This document shows positions 1-9,653 of a DNA stretch of 59,673 bases, piece after piece. The DNA comes from Desulfobacterales bacterium (GTDB lineage: Bacteria > Desulfobacterota > Desulfobacteria > Desulfobacterales > JAQWFD01): NCBI GenBank assembly GCA_028704555.1, contig JAQWFD010000024.1:1-59673 (forward strand), given 5' to 3'. Positions within the stretch are counted from its first letter, which is position 1; every line of letters begins with the position of its first letter. The notes beneath the pieces were generated by a model. That model saw nothing but the letters and a program-made list of their open reading frames with translations. It did no database searches and was not told the origin of the DNA. The translations under genes were made by a program, and so were the position numbers.

Positions 1-1
1 G

Positions 2-118
2 CTGTTTGTTGTTAAATCCGGTGGCCAGACAGAGCAGATACCGTTTGAGCTGTCTGAATTTGACCGCTGTCTTGTCGAAGCCGGCGGCTGGGTGGAATTT
101 GCGGACTCAAAATACTGA
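2..118 (+). CDS. 3' end of an unidentified gene
   Basis: An open frame runs from the window edge to a TGA and encodes 38 residues ending in ...FADSKY. The composition (VVKSGG, PFELSEFD, GGWVEFAD) looks like real protein, but I recognise no family in so short a tail. The gene begins outside the window and converges on the rhlE-type gene on the minus strand. About 300 bases without an obvious gene separate the two. Confidence 0.5.
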   Translation: MFVVKSGGQTEQIPFELSEFDRCLVEAGGWVEFADSKY

Positions 119-414
119 AGAAAAAAAGGATCGTTTCGCTTGAGGGGCGGCCTGACGGCCTCGAGGCTCGCCTCTTCGTCTGACCGAAATGCTCACAGCC
201 GGTTGCGTAAGCCCCAACTGAACCGCCCCCGGAGCATCGATTCTTGATTTGCGTGGCATGATGGCCGTATACCAAAGTTGCTGATCGAAAGAAATTTATA
301 ATTGTTGCCTGCGTCCCTCATGCCAAAGGTGCCTAAAATTCGGCGTGATTCACGCGTTATAAGACCATGCTCCGAAGAAGTCGTCCGATAAATTTTATTT
401 GTACCCCGAACTCC

Positions 415-1818
415 CTATCTTCTGCCCCTGGGGTTGCCTTGTATAGAAGATTGAGAAGCGCGTGATCCTGATCCGGAGGGTTTTTTCCCCGCCTTGTCGT
501 TTCTGTTGCAGGATCGGGATTTTGCTGCCGGACCCGGGCTTTTGCCGGAACCTGACGGTTTCGCATTACGGGCCTGGGATTGCTGCTTTGAAGTATTTCT
601 TTTGACGACCAGCTCTTTTATGGCCCTGTCCGCCTTTTTTTCGCTGGACGGGCTGTTGGGGCGAAAGAGGACAAAATCCGGAACGTCGCTATCCACTGTA
701 TAGCAGTCAACTTTTTCCACCGGTATTTTCTGCTTCAGCAGTGTTTCAATGGCCTTTAGATAAGGCTTTTCGTCGTCACTGACCAGGGAGACGGCAATAC
801 CGCTGACACCCGCGCGGCCGGTGCGGCCGATGCGGTGAACATAATCCTCTGGGATGGTCGGCATATCGTAATTGACCACATAGGGCAGGTTGCTGATGTC
901 CAGGCCCCTTGCGGCCAGATCCGTTGCCACGAGGATGCGTATCTCACCGTTTTTGAACGCTTCAAGGGTACGTGTCCGGAAAGACTGGCTCTTGTTGCCA
1001 TGCAGGGCAGTGGCATTGATACCTTGTTCGGCAAGTTTTTCCGTGAGCTTGTTTGCACCGTGTTTTGTTCGGGTAAAGACCAGTACCCGGGTCCAGCGGC
1101 CCTTGGTGATCAGGTGGATGAAAAGTGCTCGTTTATCTGATTTGTCCACCAGGTGGACCTTCTGGACAACCGACGCTGCCGCCGTATTGCTGGGTGTTAC
1201 CTCGATATTTTCCGGATCTTGCAGCATTTTTCGGGCAAGCTCCCGGATCTGTTGGGTGTAGGTGGCCGAAAACAGCATGGTCCTGCGTTCAGCTGGAACG
1301 AGATCAAGAATTTTGGAAATCTCCTCATTAAATCCCAGATCCAGCATTCTGTCAGCCTCGTCGAAAACCAGAAACTCTATGCGGGAAAGATTCAGATGCC
1401 TCTGGCCGGCAAGATCCAGAAGGCGGCCCGGTGTGGCCACCAGAATATCGATGCCGCGCCTCAGCCGATCGATCTGTGGATCGATGCGGCCCCCCCCGTA
1501 AACCGCCGTGCATCGCATGGAGACTCTTCTTGCATAAGTCTTGATGCTTTCTCCCACCTGAAGCGCCAGCTCCCGCGTGGGGGTGAGGACAAGTGCGCGG
1601 GGGTGCCTTCCCTTGCCGTTTTGCCGACTCAAAATTTCAACCAGGGGGAGTGCAAATGCGTCTGTTTTCCCCGTCCCGGTCTGGGCGCGGGCAAGAATGT
1701 CCCGTCCATTGAGAATAACGGGAATGGCCCTGGTCTGTATGAGGGTGGGGGCGGTGTAGCCCTTGTCTTGAATGGCTTTAAGCAGTTCGACCCGAAGGCC
1801 AAGTTGATCAAATGACAT
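415..1818 (-). CDS. rhlE: DEAD-box ATP-dependent RNA helicase, RhlE type
   Basis: This 467-residue protein should unwind structured RNA in the cytoplasm, in ribosome assembly or mRNA turnover. The helicase motifs appear in order: the Q motif near residue 28, Walker A AQTGTGKT, PTRELA, TPGR, DEAD, SAT, and the motif VI HRIGRTGRAG. After the second RecA domain (about residue 370) comes a basic, low-complexity tail rich in K, R, S and G, typical of RhlE/DbpA-like proteins and likely to contact RNA. The ATG is preceded by AGGA seven bases upstream. It has no operon partner. The family is certain; the RhlE subgroup rests on the short core plus basic tail. Confidence 0.92.
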   Translation of the reverse strand: MSFDQLGLRVELLKAIQDKGYTAPTLIQTRAIPVILNGRDILARAQTGTGKTDAFALPLVEILSRQNGKGRHPRALVLTPTRELALQVGESIKTYARRVSMRCTAVYGGGRIDPQIDRLRRGIDILVATPGRLLDLAGQRHLNLSRIEFLVFDEADRMLDLGFNEEISKILDLVPAERRTMLFSATYTQQIRELARKMLQDPENIEVTPSNTAAASVVQKVHLVDKSDKRALFIHLITKGRWTRVLVFTRTKHGANKLTEKLAEQGINATALHGNKSQSFRTRTLEAFKNGEIRILVATDLAARGLDISNLPYVVNYDMPTIPEDYVHRIGRTGRAGVSGIAVSLVSDDEKPYLKAIETLLKQKIPVEKVDCYTVDSDVPDFVLFRPNSPSSEKKADRAIKELVVKRNTSKQQSQARNAKPSGSGKSPGPAAKSRSCNRNDKAGKKPSGSGSRASQSSIQGNPRGRR

Positions 1819-1958
1819 ATAATAATCCTGAGAGTTTTTTTAAATTTTACGGTTAACAAATCGGTTGCGAAACAGCCTATCCCGGCCCACGGATGCGGTC
1901 TGTTCAGATAAATTGTTGTCTGCCGGGCACAGATTGGTATATGTGCGAGGCAAGTTTG

Positions 1959-2094
1959 ATGGCTTTGTAAAAAGTCAAACTCAGCCCTCATTTGCCATCT
2001 ATGTAGAATAAAAATCCGGTCATTTCAGTATGTTCTGGGCTCACGCCTGCGCAAAAATGGCGGTGTGGGGGTGCCTTTTTACGAGTTCATCAAG
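1959..2094. repeat. Palindromic intergenic repeat with GTAAAAAG/CTTTTTAC ends
   Basis: The ends form imperfect inverted arms (TTTGATGGCTTTGTAAAAAG against the complement of CTTTTTACGAGTTCATCAAG), separated by about 95 bases. A related element with CTCGTAAAAAAAC/GTTTTTTTACGAG arms lies at 58780-58900. It fills most of the 400-base gap between rhlE and the amino-acid transporter; I see no gene in that gap. It could act as a transcript end for the convergent or tandem genes, or be a mobile mini-element. Confidence 0.5.
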
Positions 2095-2217
2095 TTTACC
2101 TGTTTTTTAAATGTGCATCAAGTTTCAAAAATAACTGGGGCATTCAGGGGGCGGGAATTCCGGCTCATCTATCTCGGCCGATTCGGGCGCTACATCCATA
2201 AATAAGTTTTTCGATTA

Positions 2218-4014
2218 TCACCTCGGCGCGTATTTTTTCTCGAGCCGGGCGGCCACCAGGCTCATGCTGTAGCAGCAGATAAAATACAGCACCGCCACGG
2301 TGATGTAGATTTCAAACGGGTAGATCATCAGCCGGTTATTCAGGGTCTGGGCCACAGTCATCAGTTCGAACACGCCGATGATATAGGCCAGGGACGTGTC
2401 TTTGAAAATGGAGATAAATTGACCGACGATGGCAGGGATCATGATTTTAAGCGCCTGGGGCAGGATAACGTGGTGCATGGTCTGAAAATAGGACAGGCCT
2501 GCGGCCTGTGCCGCCTCGCTCTGCCCGAAGGGGATGGCACTTACGCCGGCGCGGACGATTTCTCCCAGGTAGGCCCCGCTGAAGAGGGTAAAAGCGATGG
2601 TCGCGCTCCAGAATACGTTGATTTGCATTCCGGTCACGATGGGTGAGAAAAAATAGACCCAGAAAATGACCATGATCAGGGGATTTCCCCGGATCAGTTC
2701 GATATACAGAATACAGGGCGTATTGAGCAGCGGGTTTTTGCTCATCCGTCCGAGGCCCACCACCAGACCGATAAAAAAACTGACGCTGATGGCGATCAGT
2801 GCCAGCGAAATACTGAGGCTCAGCCCGCCCATACCGTAGAGGATCTCGCCGGAAGCAGAACTCGGGAAGGTCCATGTTAAAAACAGCCGGATATGCCGGA
2901 CGGCAATATCCCAGTTAAAGTGCAGAAGTCCTCTGGCAATCAGGGCGACAAGTCCGATCAATACCACCATAAAGGCGATTTTTCCAAGGACTGCCGACAC
3001 TTTCAAGGCCTTGCCCAGGTATCGCTTTTTTCCGGAAAGGTAGATCCCTTCGGTTTCGTCGTGTCCGGTACTTTTTGAAAATCGGGCGGTAATCCGCTCG
3101 ATCAGGCGCTCTGTGAAGGCGATCAGGCCGATCAGGGGTGCTGTCAGGGCTGCCAGGAACCGGTCAAACCGGTTCAGGCATCTGTCCGGGCCGATCTGCA
3201 GGTGGTGATTGATGCTGTTCATGATGCTACTGATGATCAGCGACAGGCTCAGGTAAATGACGGTGGCGGCGGTGGTGGCTTCAAAGCCGCGGAATGTGAA
3301 GGATTCGATCTGCTGGGACTGCCAGCACAGCTCAGCCACCCCGATGGTCATGGCCAGAGAGGAGTTTTTCATGTTGTTGAGAAATTCGCTGCCCAGCGGC
3401 GGTATGATGATGCGGAAGGCCTGGGGCAGGATGACATGGCGCAGGGTCTGGATCGCATTGAGCCCCGAGGATGCGGCCGCTTCGACATGTCCCCTGGGGA
3501 TGGCCTGGATGCCGGCGCGGACGATCTCGGCAATAAAGGCGCTGGTATAAATCGACAGCCCGGTGGTGGCCGCAATCAGTTCAAAATTGTGATCATACAG
3601 AAATGTCCGCAGGGCTTCGGGCAGCACCATGGGAATGGCAAAATACCAGAAGAACAGCTGGACCAGGAGCGGGGTGTTCCGGAAAAACTCCACGTATACA
3701 GTCGCCGTATAATACAGGGGCTTGAAGCCGGACAGCCGGGCAATGCCGAACAGTGTCCCCAGGACCAGGGAGACCGCCGAGCTGATCAGGGAAATATAGA
3801 TGGTCAGCCAGAGCCCCCGCAGAAGCCATAGCCCGAACACCTCATGGTAGGTGGGGTTTTCTTCGTAAATGATGGACCATTTGAAATCGTAGCCGAAATC
3901 GGCATGCGTGAAGATCAGGTAGACAACGATAAAAAGGCCGAAAACAACGGCGCACTGCTTCAGCAGATACCGCCATTTCTGGCCGGAGGTCATAAGCGTC
4001 GATGAAGGTGTCAT
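2218..4014 (-). CDS. Polar amino-acid ABC transporter, two permease domains fused in one chain
   Basis: This 598-residue membrane protein carries two complete HisM/GlnP-type permease domains. Each domain has the EAA loop that docks the ATPase: GHVEAAASSGLNAIQTLRHV at about 175-194 and GQSEAAQAAGLSYFQTMHHV at about 497-516. Most relatives are about 220-residue single domains that pair as homo- or heterodimers (GltJ/GltK style), so this chain would form the whole membrane channel by itself. A hydrophilic linker around 300-335 and an extra hydrophobic helix around 345-362 join the halves. It lies downstream of the binding protein and ATPase genes on the same strand, with repeat B copy 1 in between. 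The substrate is likely a polar or acidic amino acid, but is not proved. Confidence 0.9.
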   Translation of the reverse strand: MTPSSTLMTSGQKWRYLLKQCAVVFGLFIVVYLIFTHADFGYDFKWSIIYEENPTYHEVFGLWLLRGLWLTIYISLISSAVSLVLGTLFGIARLSGFKPLYYTATVYVEFFRNTPLLVQLFFWYFAIPMVLPEALRTFLYDHNFELIAATTGLSIYTSAFIAEIVRAGIQAIPRGHVEAAASSGLNAIQTLRHVILPQAFRIIIPPLGSEFLNNMKNSSLAMTIGVAELCWQSQQIESFTFRGFEATTAATVIYLSLSLIISSIMNSINHHLQIGPDRCLNRFDRFLAALTAPLIGLIAFTERLIERITARFSKSTGHDETEGIYLSGKKRYLGKALKVSAVLGKIAFMVVLIGLVALIARGLLHFNWDIAVRHIRLFLTWTFPSSASGEILYGMGGLSLSISLALIAISVSFFIGLVVGLGRMSKNPLLNTPCILYIELIRGNPLIMVIFWVYFFSPIVTGMQINVFWSATIAFTLFSGAYLGEIVRAGVSAIPFGQSEAAQAAGLSYFQTMHHVILPQALKIMIPAIVGQFISIFKDTSLAYIIGVFELMTVAQTLNNRLMIYPFEIYITVAVLYFICCYSMSLVAARLEKKYAPR

Positions 4015-4140
4015 AGGGCGTTACACAATAGTGAAAAATTAAAATGGTTCCGGTAGCCTGCAAAAAACCGGAGTTCAACGGGTTAACTTGATAGTATAAA
4101 AATTTCCATTTTTTGATAAATTTTATCAGCCGGTTACAGG

Positions 4141-4293
4141 CTTATGGACGCTACGCTTGAGGAGTGGGAGCTTTGCGACCTTGTTTGAGGGTGTTATAAG
4201 ATAAAAGCGTTTTGCTTCTTATCTTTTGCCTCAAACGAAGTGCTCCTCAAGCGATAGCGCTCCTAAATCCGACCGCAAGGGCGCTATGCTCCG
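4141..4293. repeat. Repeat B, copy 1 (long hairpin)
   Basis: An imperfect palindrome pairs CGCTACGCTTGAGGAG with CTCCTCAAGCGATAGCGC. Its core stem is GATAAAAGC...GCTTCTTATC. Related sequences occur at 19897-20026 and 30421-30495. It sits between the binding-protein gene and the fused permease gene of one operon, so it should be transcribed and may set the ratio of the two products. It lacks a run of T, so it is not an obvious intrinsic terminator. Confidence 0.6.
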
Positions 4294-4321
4294 CGTGTTT
4301 TGCGTCTCTGCGGTGAATATT

Positions 4322-5182
4322 TTATGGCCACATCTCGATTTTTTCGGTCATCGGGAAATAATAGGCGGTATCCGGTCCGTACCATTTGTTGTATATTTTC
4401 ATGTACGCGCCGTCTTTCCACATATCCTGAAGCGCAAAGTTGATGGCATCGCGCCAGGCACTGTCGTTTTCCGGCGTGCCGATGCCGTAAGGCTCGTCGC
4501 TGAAGAAGTCGCCGATCAGCTCATACTGTCCGGGTTCCTTGGCGGCATAGCCCAGCAGGATGGTGCTGTCGGTCGCCCAGCCAGCCACCTTGCCCTGCTT
4601 GAGGGCCAGAAAACAGGACGGCTCATCCTGGAAACTGATCACGTGTTTTTCCGCATCGGGGTCGCCGAGTTCCTTCAGCAGGTTGACGGCATTTTTTTCA
4701 CTGGTGGTACCCTGCATTGAGGCGATGCGTTTTCCCACAAAATCCTCGTGCCTGGTGTAAAGGCCTTTTTTTGCCAGGATCTTTTCACCGTCAAAGAAAT
4801 AGGTGATGGAAAAATCGATGGTCTTGTCGCGTTCCCGCTTGTGGGTCATGTTGGCGGTGCTCAGATCGATACGGCCGGAGGTCAGAAAAGAGATCCGGGT
4901 TTTGTTGTTGAGCTTGACGCGTTCGAGCTGCAGCTCTTTTCCCATATACTGGCTCAGACGTTTGACCACCTCTTCGGTAATGTCCACGTCAAAGCCGACC
5001 CACTCATTGTTTTCGTTGAAATAGGCCGCCGGGATGCTGTTGTACATCAGACCGGCCCGAACCAGGCCGGTTTTCATGACGTTGTCATACACGGGCCCGG
5101 CCTGGCAGGGAGCGGCAGATAGAACAAACAAAGCCGCAACGGCCAGAAAAGCAGAAAGCTTCATGTTGATTTTCATACTCAA
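4322..5182 (-). CDS. Amino-acid ABC transporter substrate-binding protein
   Basis: A 286-residue SBP_bac_3-family periplasmic protein that would capture a polar amino acid and deliver it to the fused permease. The N-terminus has a signal peptide (basic MSMKINMK, then a hydrophobic stretch ending APCQAG). The family signature GFDVDITEEV lies near residue 64, and the STANMTHKRERD stretch is typical of the ligand-binding hinge region. It is transcribed after the ATPase gene and before the permease gene. The ligand cannot be read from the sequence. Confidence 0.93.
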   Translation of the reverse strand: MSMKINMKLSAFLAVAALFVLSAAPCQAGPVYDNVMKTGLVRAGLMYNSIPAAYFNENNEWVGFDVDITEEVVKRLSQYMGKELQLERVKLNNKTRISFLTSGRIDLSTANMTHKRERDKTIDFSITYFFDGEKILAKKGLYTRHEDFVGKRIASMQGTTSEKNAVNLLKELGDPDAEKHVISFQDEPSCFLALKQGKVAGWATDSTILLGYAAKEPGQYELIGDFFSDEPYGIGTPENDSAWRDAINFALQDMWKDGAYMKIYNKWYGPDTAYYFPMTEKIEMWP

Positions 5183-5267
5183 ATTCTCCTTTCGATGTTT
5201 GCGTTTATTTCACAGACGTTCTTGTTGATCAGATCCGTCCCGATATAGTGCATTAGAACAGAGCTTG

Positions 5268-5996
5268 CTAATGTGAAAGAATTTTACTGAGAAACATCCG
5301 GGTCCGTTCATTTTCAGGGTGTTTGAAAAATGATTCCGGATTCTGCTTTTCGATAATCTGGCCATCATCCATGAAGACAACGGTGTGGGCTACTTCGCGG
5401 GCAAACCCCATTTCATGGGTGACCACCACCATGGTCATGCCTTCTATGGCAAGTTTTCGCATGACATCGAGGACTTCGTTGATCATTTCCGGGTCAAGGG
5501 CTGAGGTGGGTTCATCAAAAAGCATGATTTTCGGCTTCATGGCAAGGCCTCTGGCAATGGCGACTCTCTGCTGCTGCCCTCCGGAAAGCTGCGAGGGGTA
5601 GTGATCGGCTTTGTCATGGATGCCGACTTTTTCAAGAAGTTCCATGGCCAGCGCTTTCGCGTCAGGTTTTGACATCTTTCGGACTTTGACCGGGGCGATG
5701 GTGATATTTTCAAGGGCTGTCATGTGGGGATAAAGGTTAAACTGCTGAAATACGAATCCGATTTCAGCGCGGAGTCGGGTGATGTTGGTCCGGGTGTCGT
5801 GAACCGGCATGTTGTCGACGACGATTTTTCCGGAGTTGATCGGCTCCAGTTTGTTGATGCACCGGATCAGGGTGCTTTTGCCCGATCCGCTGGGGCCGCA
5901 GATGACCGCCACTTCCCCTTGGTTTACATGGAAGTTGATATCGTTGAGAACGTGAAGTTTGCCGAACCATTTGTTGACGTTGATAAACTGAATCAT
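5268..5996 (-). CDS. glnQ: Amino-acid ABC transporter ATP-binding protein (GlnQ family)
   Basis: This 242-residue cytoplasmic ATPase is first in the three-gene importer operon. It shows Walker [10 protein letters not shown], the Q-loop [11 protein letters not shown], the signature [16 protein letters not shown], Walker [15 protein letters not shown] and the H-loop [10 protein letters not shown]. Its length and the [15 protein letters not shown] segment are characteristic of the polar amino-acid subfamily. It would energise the fused permease encoded two genes downstream, whose paired EAA loops provide two docking sites for the ATPase dimer. Confidence 0.94.
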   Translation of the reverse strand: MIQFINVNKWFGKLHVLNDINFHVNQGEVAVICGPSGSGKSTLIRCINKLEPINSGKIVVDNMPVHDTRTNITRLRAEIGFVFQQFNLYPHMTALENITIAPVKVRKMSKPDAKALAMELLEKVGIHDKADHYPSQLSGGQQQRVAIARGLAMKPKIMLFDEPTSALDPEMINEVLDVMRKLAIEGMTMVVVTHEMGFAREVAHTVVFMDDGQIIEKQNPESFFKHPENERTRMFLSKILSH

Positions 5997-6127
5997 GGGC
6001 CGCTGCTCCTGTTTGTTCGTTTCGTCTTCTGCTAAGACTTAATAGACGGTATGGCGAGCAATGTCAATTAGCTGAAAAGTAATGCCGAGATTATTTGTTC
6101 TGAAGATGACCCATCGGGGGCGAGCGG

Positions 6128-7069
6128 TCAGTCTTCCCGGTAAAACGGTTTGCCGAGTGAAGCCGGCGTGGCGCCTGCAGTTTTTTTCCCCATTGCCGTC
6201 GCTGTAAACAGAATAAAGAGGGTCATCAGGTAGGGCAGAAGCCGGAGGATATAGGCCGGAATCAGCTCGAGGCCGGTAGCCTGAAAATAAAACTGAAGGG
6301 CGTTGAGCCCGCCGAAGATTAACGCCCCGAGCAGTGCGCGAACAGGTTTCCAGCTGGAGAAAATGACCATGGCGATGGCAATCCAGCCCTGTCCCCCGGC
6401 CATGTTTTCCTTCCAGCCCGGCGTGTAAACCAGAGACAGGTAGGCACCGGCCAGGCCGGCCATCATTCCGCCGAAAACCGTACACCCGTACCGGTACGCT
6501 GTCACCGATACGCCGGCGGCATCCGTGGCCTTCGGGTCTTCGCCTGACGCCCGGATATTTAGACCGAACGATGTGTGCATCAGGACATATCCGGCCAGCG
6601 GCGCCAGAACAAGGGCCATGATGGCTATCGCGGTCTGATGGGATAGTATGGGGCCCAGTAAGGGAACAGCCGATATCCAGTCCGATGACAGGGTCTCGAT
6701 TCGAATGCCCACCCGGCCGATAAAGGGCCTTCCGATAAAACTGCTCAGACCGGTTCCGAGAATCGTGACGGCCAGGCCGCTGATGACCTGATTGGCCTGC
6801 AGGTGAACGCAAAGGACGGCGTGGATCAGCGCCAGCAGTGCTCCGGCAGCCATGGCACCGGAAAAGGCCAGCAGGGGTGAGCCGGTTGTATAGCCGATGA
6901 TGAATCCGGTCATGGCGCCGATCAGCATCATCCCTTCCACCCCGAGGTTCAGAACGCCGCTTCGTTCGGTAAAAATTTCTCCGATAGCGGCCAGCAGGAC
7001 GGCGATGCTCGATTTCAATGCGATGGCGGCAATAAAGATCACATCACTCACGGGTTGCTCCTCAGCCAT
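6128..7069 (-). CDS. BMP-family ABC transporter permease 2 (YufQ-like)
   Basis: A 313-residue integral membrane subunit of a nucleoside or purine-type ABC importer (BPD_transp_2 family). The N-terminal segment GEIFTERSGVLNLGVEGMML is the hallmark of this permease class, followed by about eight to nine hydrophobic helices. It overlaps the end of the preceding permease gene by 22 bases, so the pair is translationally coupled and probably forms a heterodimeric channel. It is the last gene of the operon. Confidence 0.92.
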   Translation of the reverse strand: MAEEQPVSDVIFIAAIALKSSIAVLLAAIGEIFTERSGVLNLGVEGMMLIGAMTGFIIGYTTGSPLLAFSGAMAAGALLALIHAVLCVHLQANQVISGLAVTILGTGLSSFIGRPFIGRVGIRIETLSSDWISAVPLLGPILSHQTAIAIMALVLAPLAGYVLMHTSFGLNIRASGEDPKATDAAGVSVTAYRYGCTVFGGMMAGLAGAYLSLVYTPGWKENMAGGQGWIAIAMVIFSSWKPVRALLGALIFGGLNALQFYFQATGLELIPAYILRLLPYLMTLFILFTATAMGKKTAGATPASLGKPFYRED

Positions 7070-8115
7070 TTAATCCGGTATGCAGCAAAAAAATTTCCGG
7101 CCGCGATGGCCATCAGCATGGTCCCTTCCAGTATCTGGCTGATGGATGACGGCAGGTGAAGGGCCGACTGAAGCTGGTCCCCTCCGACGATCAGCCCCCC
7201 CAGGAATACGGCAATCACGGGAACGGCCAGGGGATTGAGGCGTGCCAGAAAGGCGATAATGATGCCGTCATAACCGTAACCGACGGCGACTCCCTGCTGC
7301 AGGCGCAGATGGATGCCGCAGACTTCGCTCATGCCGGCCAGCCCGGCCAAGCCCCCGCTGATCAGCAGGACCACAATCGTCTGCCGGGTGAATTTTATGT
7401 GGGCGTATCCGGCCGCCTTCGGGCTTTTGCCGATCACGTTGATCCGGTAGCCCCACGTGAGCCGGCTCAATGAGACATAAACGGCGGCAGCGGCGGCCAG
7501 CGCGATCAACAGTCCCAGGTGGATGCGGGTCTGGAAAAACCGCGGCAGCCAGGCGGTCGGGTCCAGCATGGCGGTACCCGGAAACCCCCGGCCCATGGGG
7601 TCCCGCCAGGGGCCGAAATACAGGTGCTCCATGATAATAACGGCAATGTAATTAAACATCAGCGTGGAGATGATCTCGTTGACGTTCCAGCAGGCTTTCA
7701 TCAGGGCGGGAATCAGGGCCCAGAGCGCTCCGCCGGCAAAACCCGCACTGCACAGGATCGGTATCATGAGCGAATCGGGTATGCAGTCATGGAAGAACAG
7801 TGCAACGCCTGCCGCAAAAATTCCCCCGAAGACCAGCTGCCCCTCGCATCCGATATTCCACAGCGCCATCCGGGCGGCCAGGGCAACGGCAATCCCGGTA
7901 AACATCAGCGGAATGGCTTTGACCAGCACTTCCGAGAAGGCATACCAGTTTCCGAACGCCCCTTCCAGCATCACGGCGTATGCCCGGAAGGAACTAACCC
8001 CTGCGGCCTGAAAAATGACAGCACCAATCACCAGCGCCGGCAATGTGGATACCGCCAGTGTGCTTCCCCAAGTCTGCCGGGTATGAGATTTTTTTTCAAT
8101 GCAAACCGATTTCAC
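7048..8115 (-). CDS. BMP-family ABC transporter permease 1 (YufP-like)
   Basis: A 355-residue membrane protein of the same family as its downstream partner, with recognisable segments LWNIGCEGQLVFGGIFAAG and GYGYDGIIIAFLARLNPLAV. The longer N-terminus, with an extra helix after a basic start, distinguishes this subunit from the 313-residue one. Its ATG overlaps the stop of the ATPase gene (coordinates 8112-8115), showing tight operon coupling. Confidence 0.92.
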   Translation of the reverse strand: MKSVCIEKKSHTRQTWGSTLAVSTLPALVIGAVIFQAAGVSSFRAYAVMLEGAFGNWYAFSEVLVKAIPLMFTGIAVALAARMALWNIGCEGQLVFGGIFAAGVALFFHDCIPDSLMIPILCSAGFAGGALWALIPALMKACWNVNEIISTLMFNYIAVIIMEHLYFGPWRDPMGRGFPGTAMLDPTAWLPRFFQTRIHLGLLIALAAAAAVYVSLSRLTWGYRINVIGKSPKAAGYAHIKFTRQTIVVLLISGGLAGLAGMSEVCGIHLRLQQGVAVGYGYDGIIIAFLARLNPLAVPVIAVFLGGLIVGGDQLQSALHLPSSISQILEGTMLMAIAAGNFFAAYRIKWLRSNP

Positions 8116-9653
8116 TTCCGACCGTCCCCCCTGCTTCCGGCCATGAGAAGACCGATTTGTGAAACCTCATCCGCGTTCCGGCTTGAAATAGTGTCCAGAA
8201 TATTTCCCCGGTACATGATGGCAATCCGGTCCGCCAGGGTCAGAACTTCGCTCAGGTCCCCGGATACCAGAAGAATGCCGGCATGACGCCGCTGGCCCAG
8301 CAGGGCCTTCCAGACATCTTCCGTGGCGCCGATATCCAGACCCTGGGTCGGGTGCTCGGCGATAATCAGTTCAGGGTGCCGGTCGAGTTCGCGGGCTAGG
8401 ATGAGCTTTTGCAGGTTGCCACCGGACAGCTGGCGGGCAAGGGTTGACGGTCCGGCAGGCGCATATATGGAAAACTGATCCATTGCCGTAATCGTGGAGT
8501 TTCGGGCTTTTTTGAAGGCCAGAAACGGACCCCGGCTGAATTCTTTGAGCCGGGTCAGCATGAAATTTTCGACCAGGCTGGCCTCGGATACGCTTCCGGC
8601 ATGGTGACGGTCTTCAGGAATATAGGTCAGGCGCTGTTTGTCGGCCCTGAGCCATTCAGGTCCCGTATGGGATTTGCCGCCGAACGTGATTGATCCCCGG
8701 GTGAAAGGGATCCGACCGGTTAAGGCCGCCACCAGGGTTTCCTGCCCGTTTCCCGCCACCCCGGTGATTGCCATGATCTCTCCCTGCTTGATATCGAAAG
8801 TGATATCGTCAAAAGGCGTCGCATGATTCGTGCCGGTTGCGGAAAGATTCGTCACCTGGAAAACGCTTCGGCCGTATTCCAGGGGCCTCCGGTCAATGTT
8901 CAGAAAGACGTCCCGGCCGACCATCAACCGGGCCAGTTCGGCTTTGGATTCAATCTGTCCCACCGGCAGGTCGGCGATCATCTGTCCCCGTCGCATAATG
9001 GTGACTCGGTCGGCAATGCGAAGAACCTCCTCCAGTTTGTGGGATATGAAAATGATGGTATGATTGCTGGCCGACAGCTTTTTCAGGGTTTCGAAAAACC
9101 GGTCAATTTCCGGGGGGGAAAGGATGGCTGTGGGTTCGTCAAAAATCAGTATGGTCGCTTTCCGGTAAAGCAGCTTGAGGATTTCCACCCGCTGTCTCTC
9201 GCCCATGGACAGCTGCCAGATTTTTTTCCAGGGATCCACGTGAAGGCCAAACTGACGGGATAAGCGTTCAATGGTGTTGCAGGCCTGCTTGAGATTGAGG
9301 CGGTACTTGAGTCCGGTGGTTCCCAGAATGATATTTTCAACAACGGAAAGTGATTCTATCAGCATATAGCGCTGATAGACCATGCCGATGCCCTGCTCAA
9401 GAGACCGGGCCGGGGAGGAAAATTCAACGGGCCGGCCATAAAGCTCAATGGTGCCGGAGTCGGGCCGGTACCGGCCTGACAGAATGGACATGAGGGTGCT
9501 TTTGCCGGCACCGTTTTCTCCGAGCAGTGCGTGAATTTGGCCCGGGAAAACGTCAAGGTGAATATCCTGATTTGCCGTTACGGGGCCGAATCGTTTGGTG
9601 ATGCCGGCAAGGGACAATACGGGGGAGGGGGTTGATCGGGGCATATCATCCAT
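8112..9653 (-). CDS. BMP-family ABC transporter ATPase with two nucleotide-binding domains (YufO-like)
   Basis: This 513-residue protein has two ABC domains in one chain, as in ribose and nucleoside importers. The first domain has Walker A GENGAGKST, signature LSMGERQRVEILKLL and Walker B ILIFDEPTA. The second has a degenerate Walker A (GVAGNGQET), signature LSGGNLQKLILAREL and AEHPTQGLDIGA. The asymmetry is normal for the family. The gene overlaps the phosphoribosyltransferase gene upstream by eight bases and the permease gene downstream by four. Confidence 0.94.
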   Translation of the reverse strand: MDDMPRSTPSPVLSLAGITKRFGPVTANQDIHLDVFPGQIHALLGENGAGKSTLMSILSGRYRPDSGTIELYGRPVEFSSPARSLEQGIGMVYQRYMLIESLSVVENIILGTTGLKYRLNLKQACNTIERLSRQFGLHVDPWKKIWQLSMGERQRVEILKLLYRKATILIFDEPTAILSPPEIDRFFETLKKLSASNHTIIFISHKLEEVLRIADRVTIMRRGQMIADLPVGQIESKAELARLMVGRDVFLNIDRRPLEYGRSVFQVTNLSATGTNHATPFDDITFDIKQGEIMAITGVAGNGQETLVAALTGRIPFTRGSITFGGKSHTGPEWLRADKQRLTYIPEDRHHAGSVSEASLVENFMLTRLKEFSRGPFLAFKKARNSTITAMDQFSIYAPAGPSTLARQLSGGNLQKLILARELDRHPELIIAEHPTQGLDIGATEDVWKALLGQRRHAGILLVSGDLSEVLTLADRIAIMYRGNILDTISSRNADEVSQIGLLMAGSRGDGRK

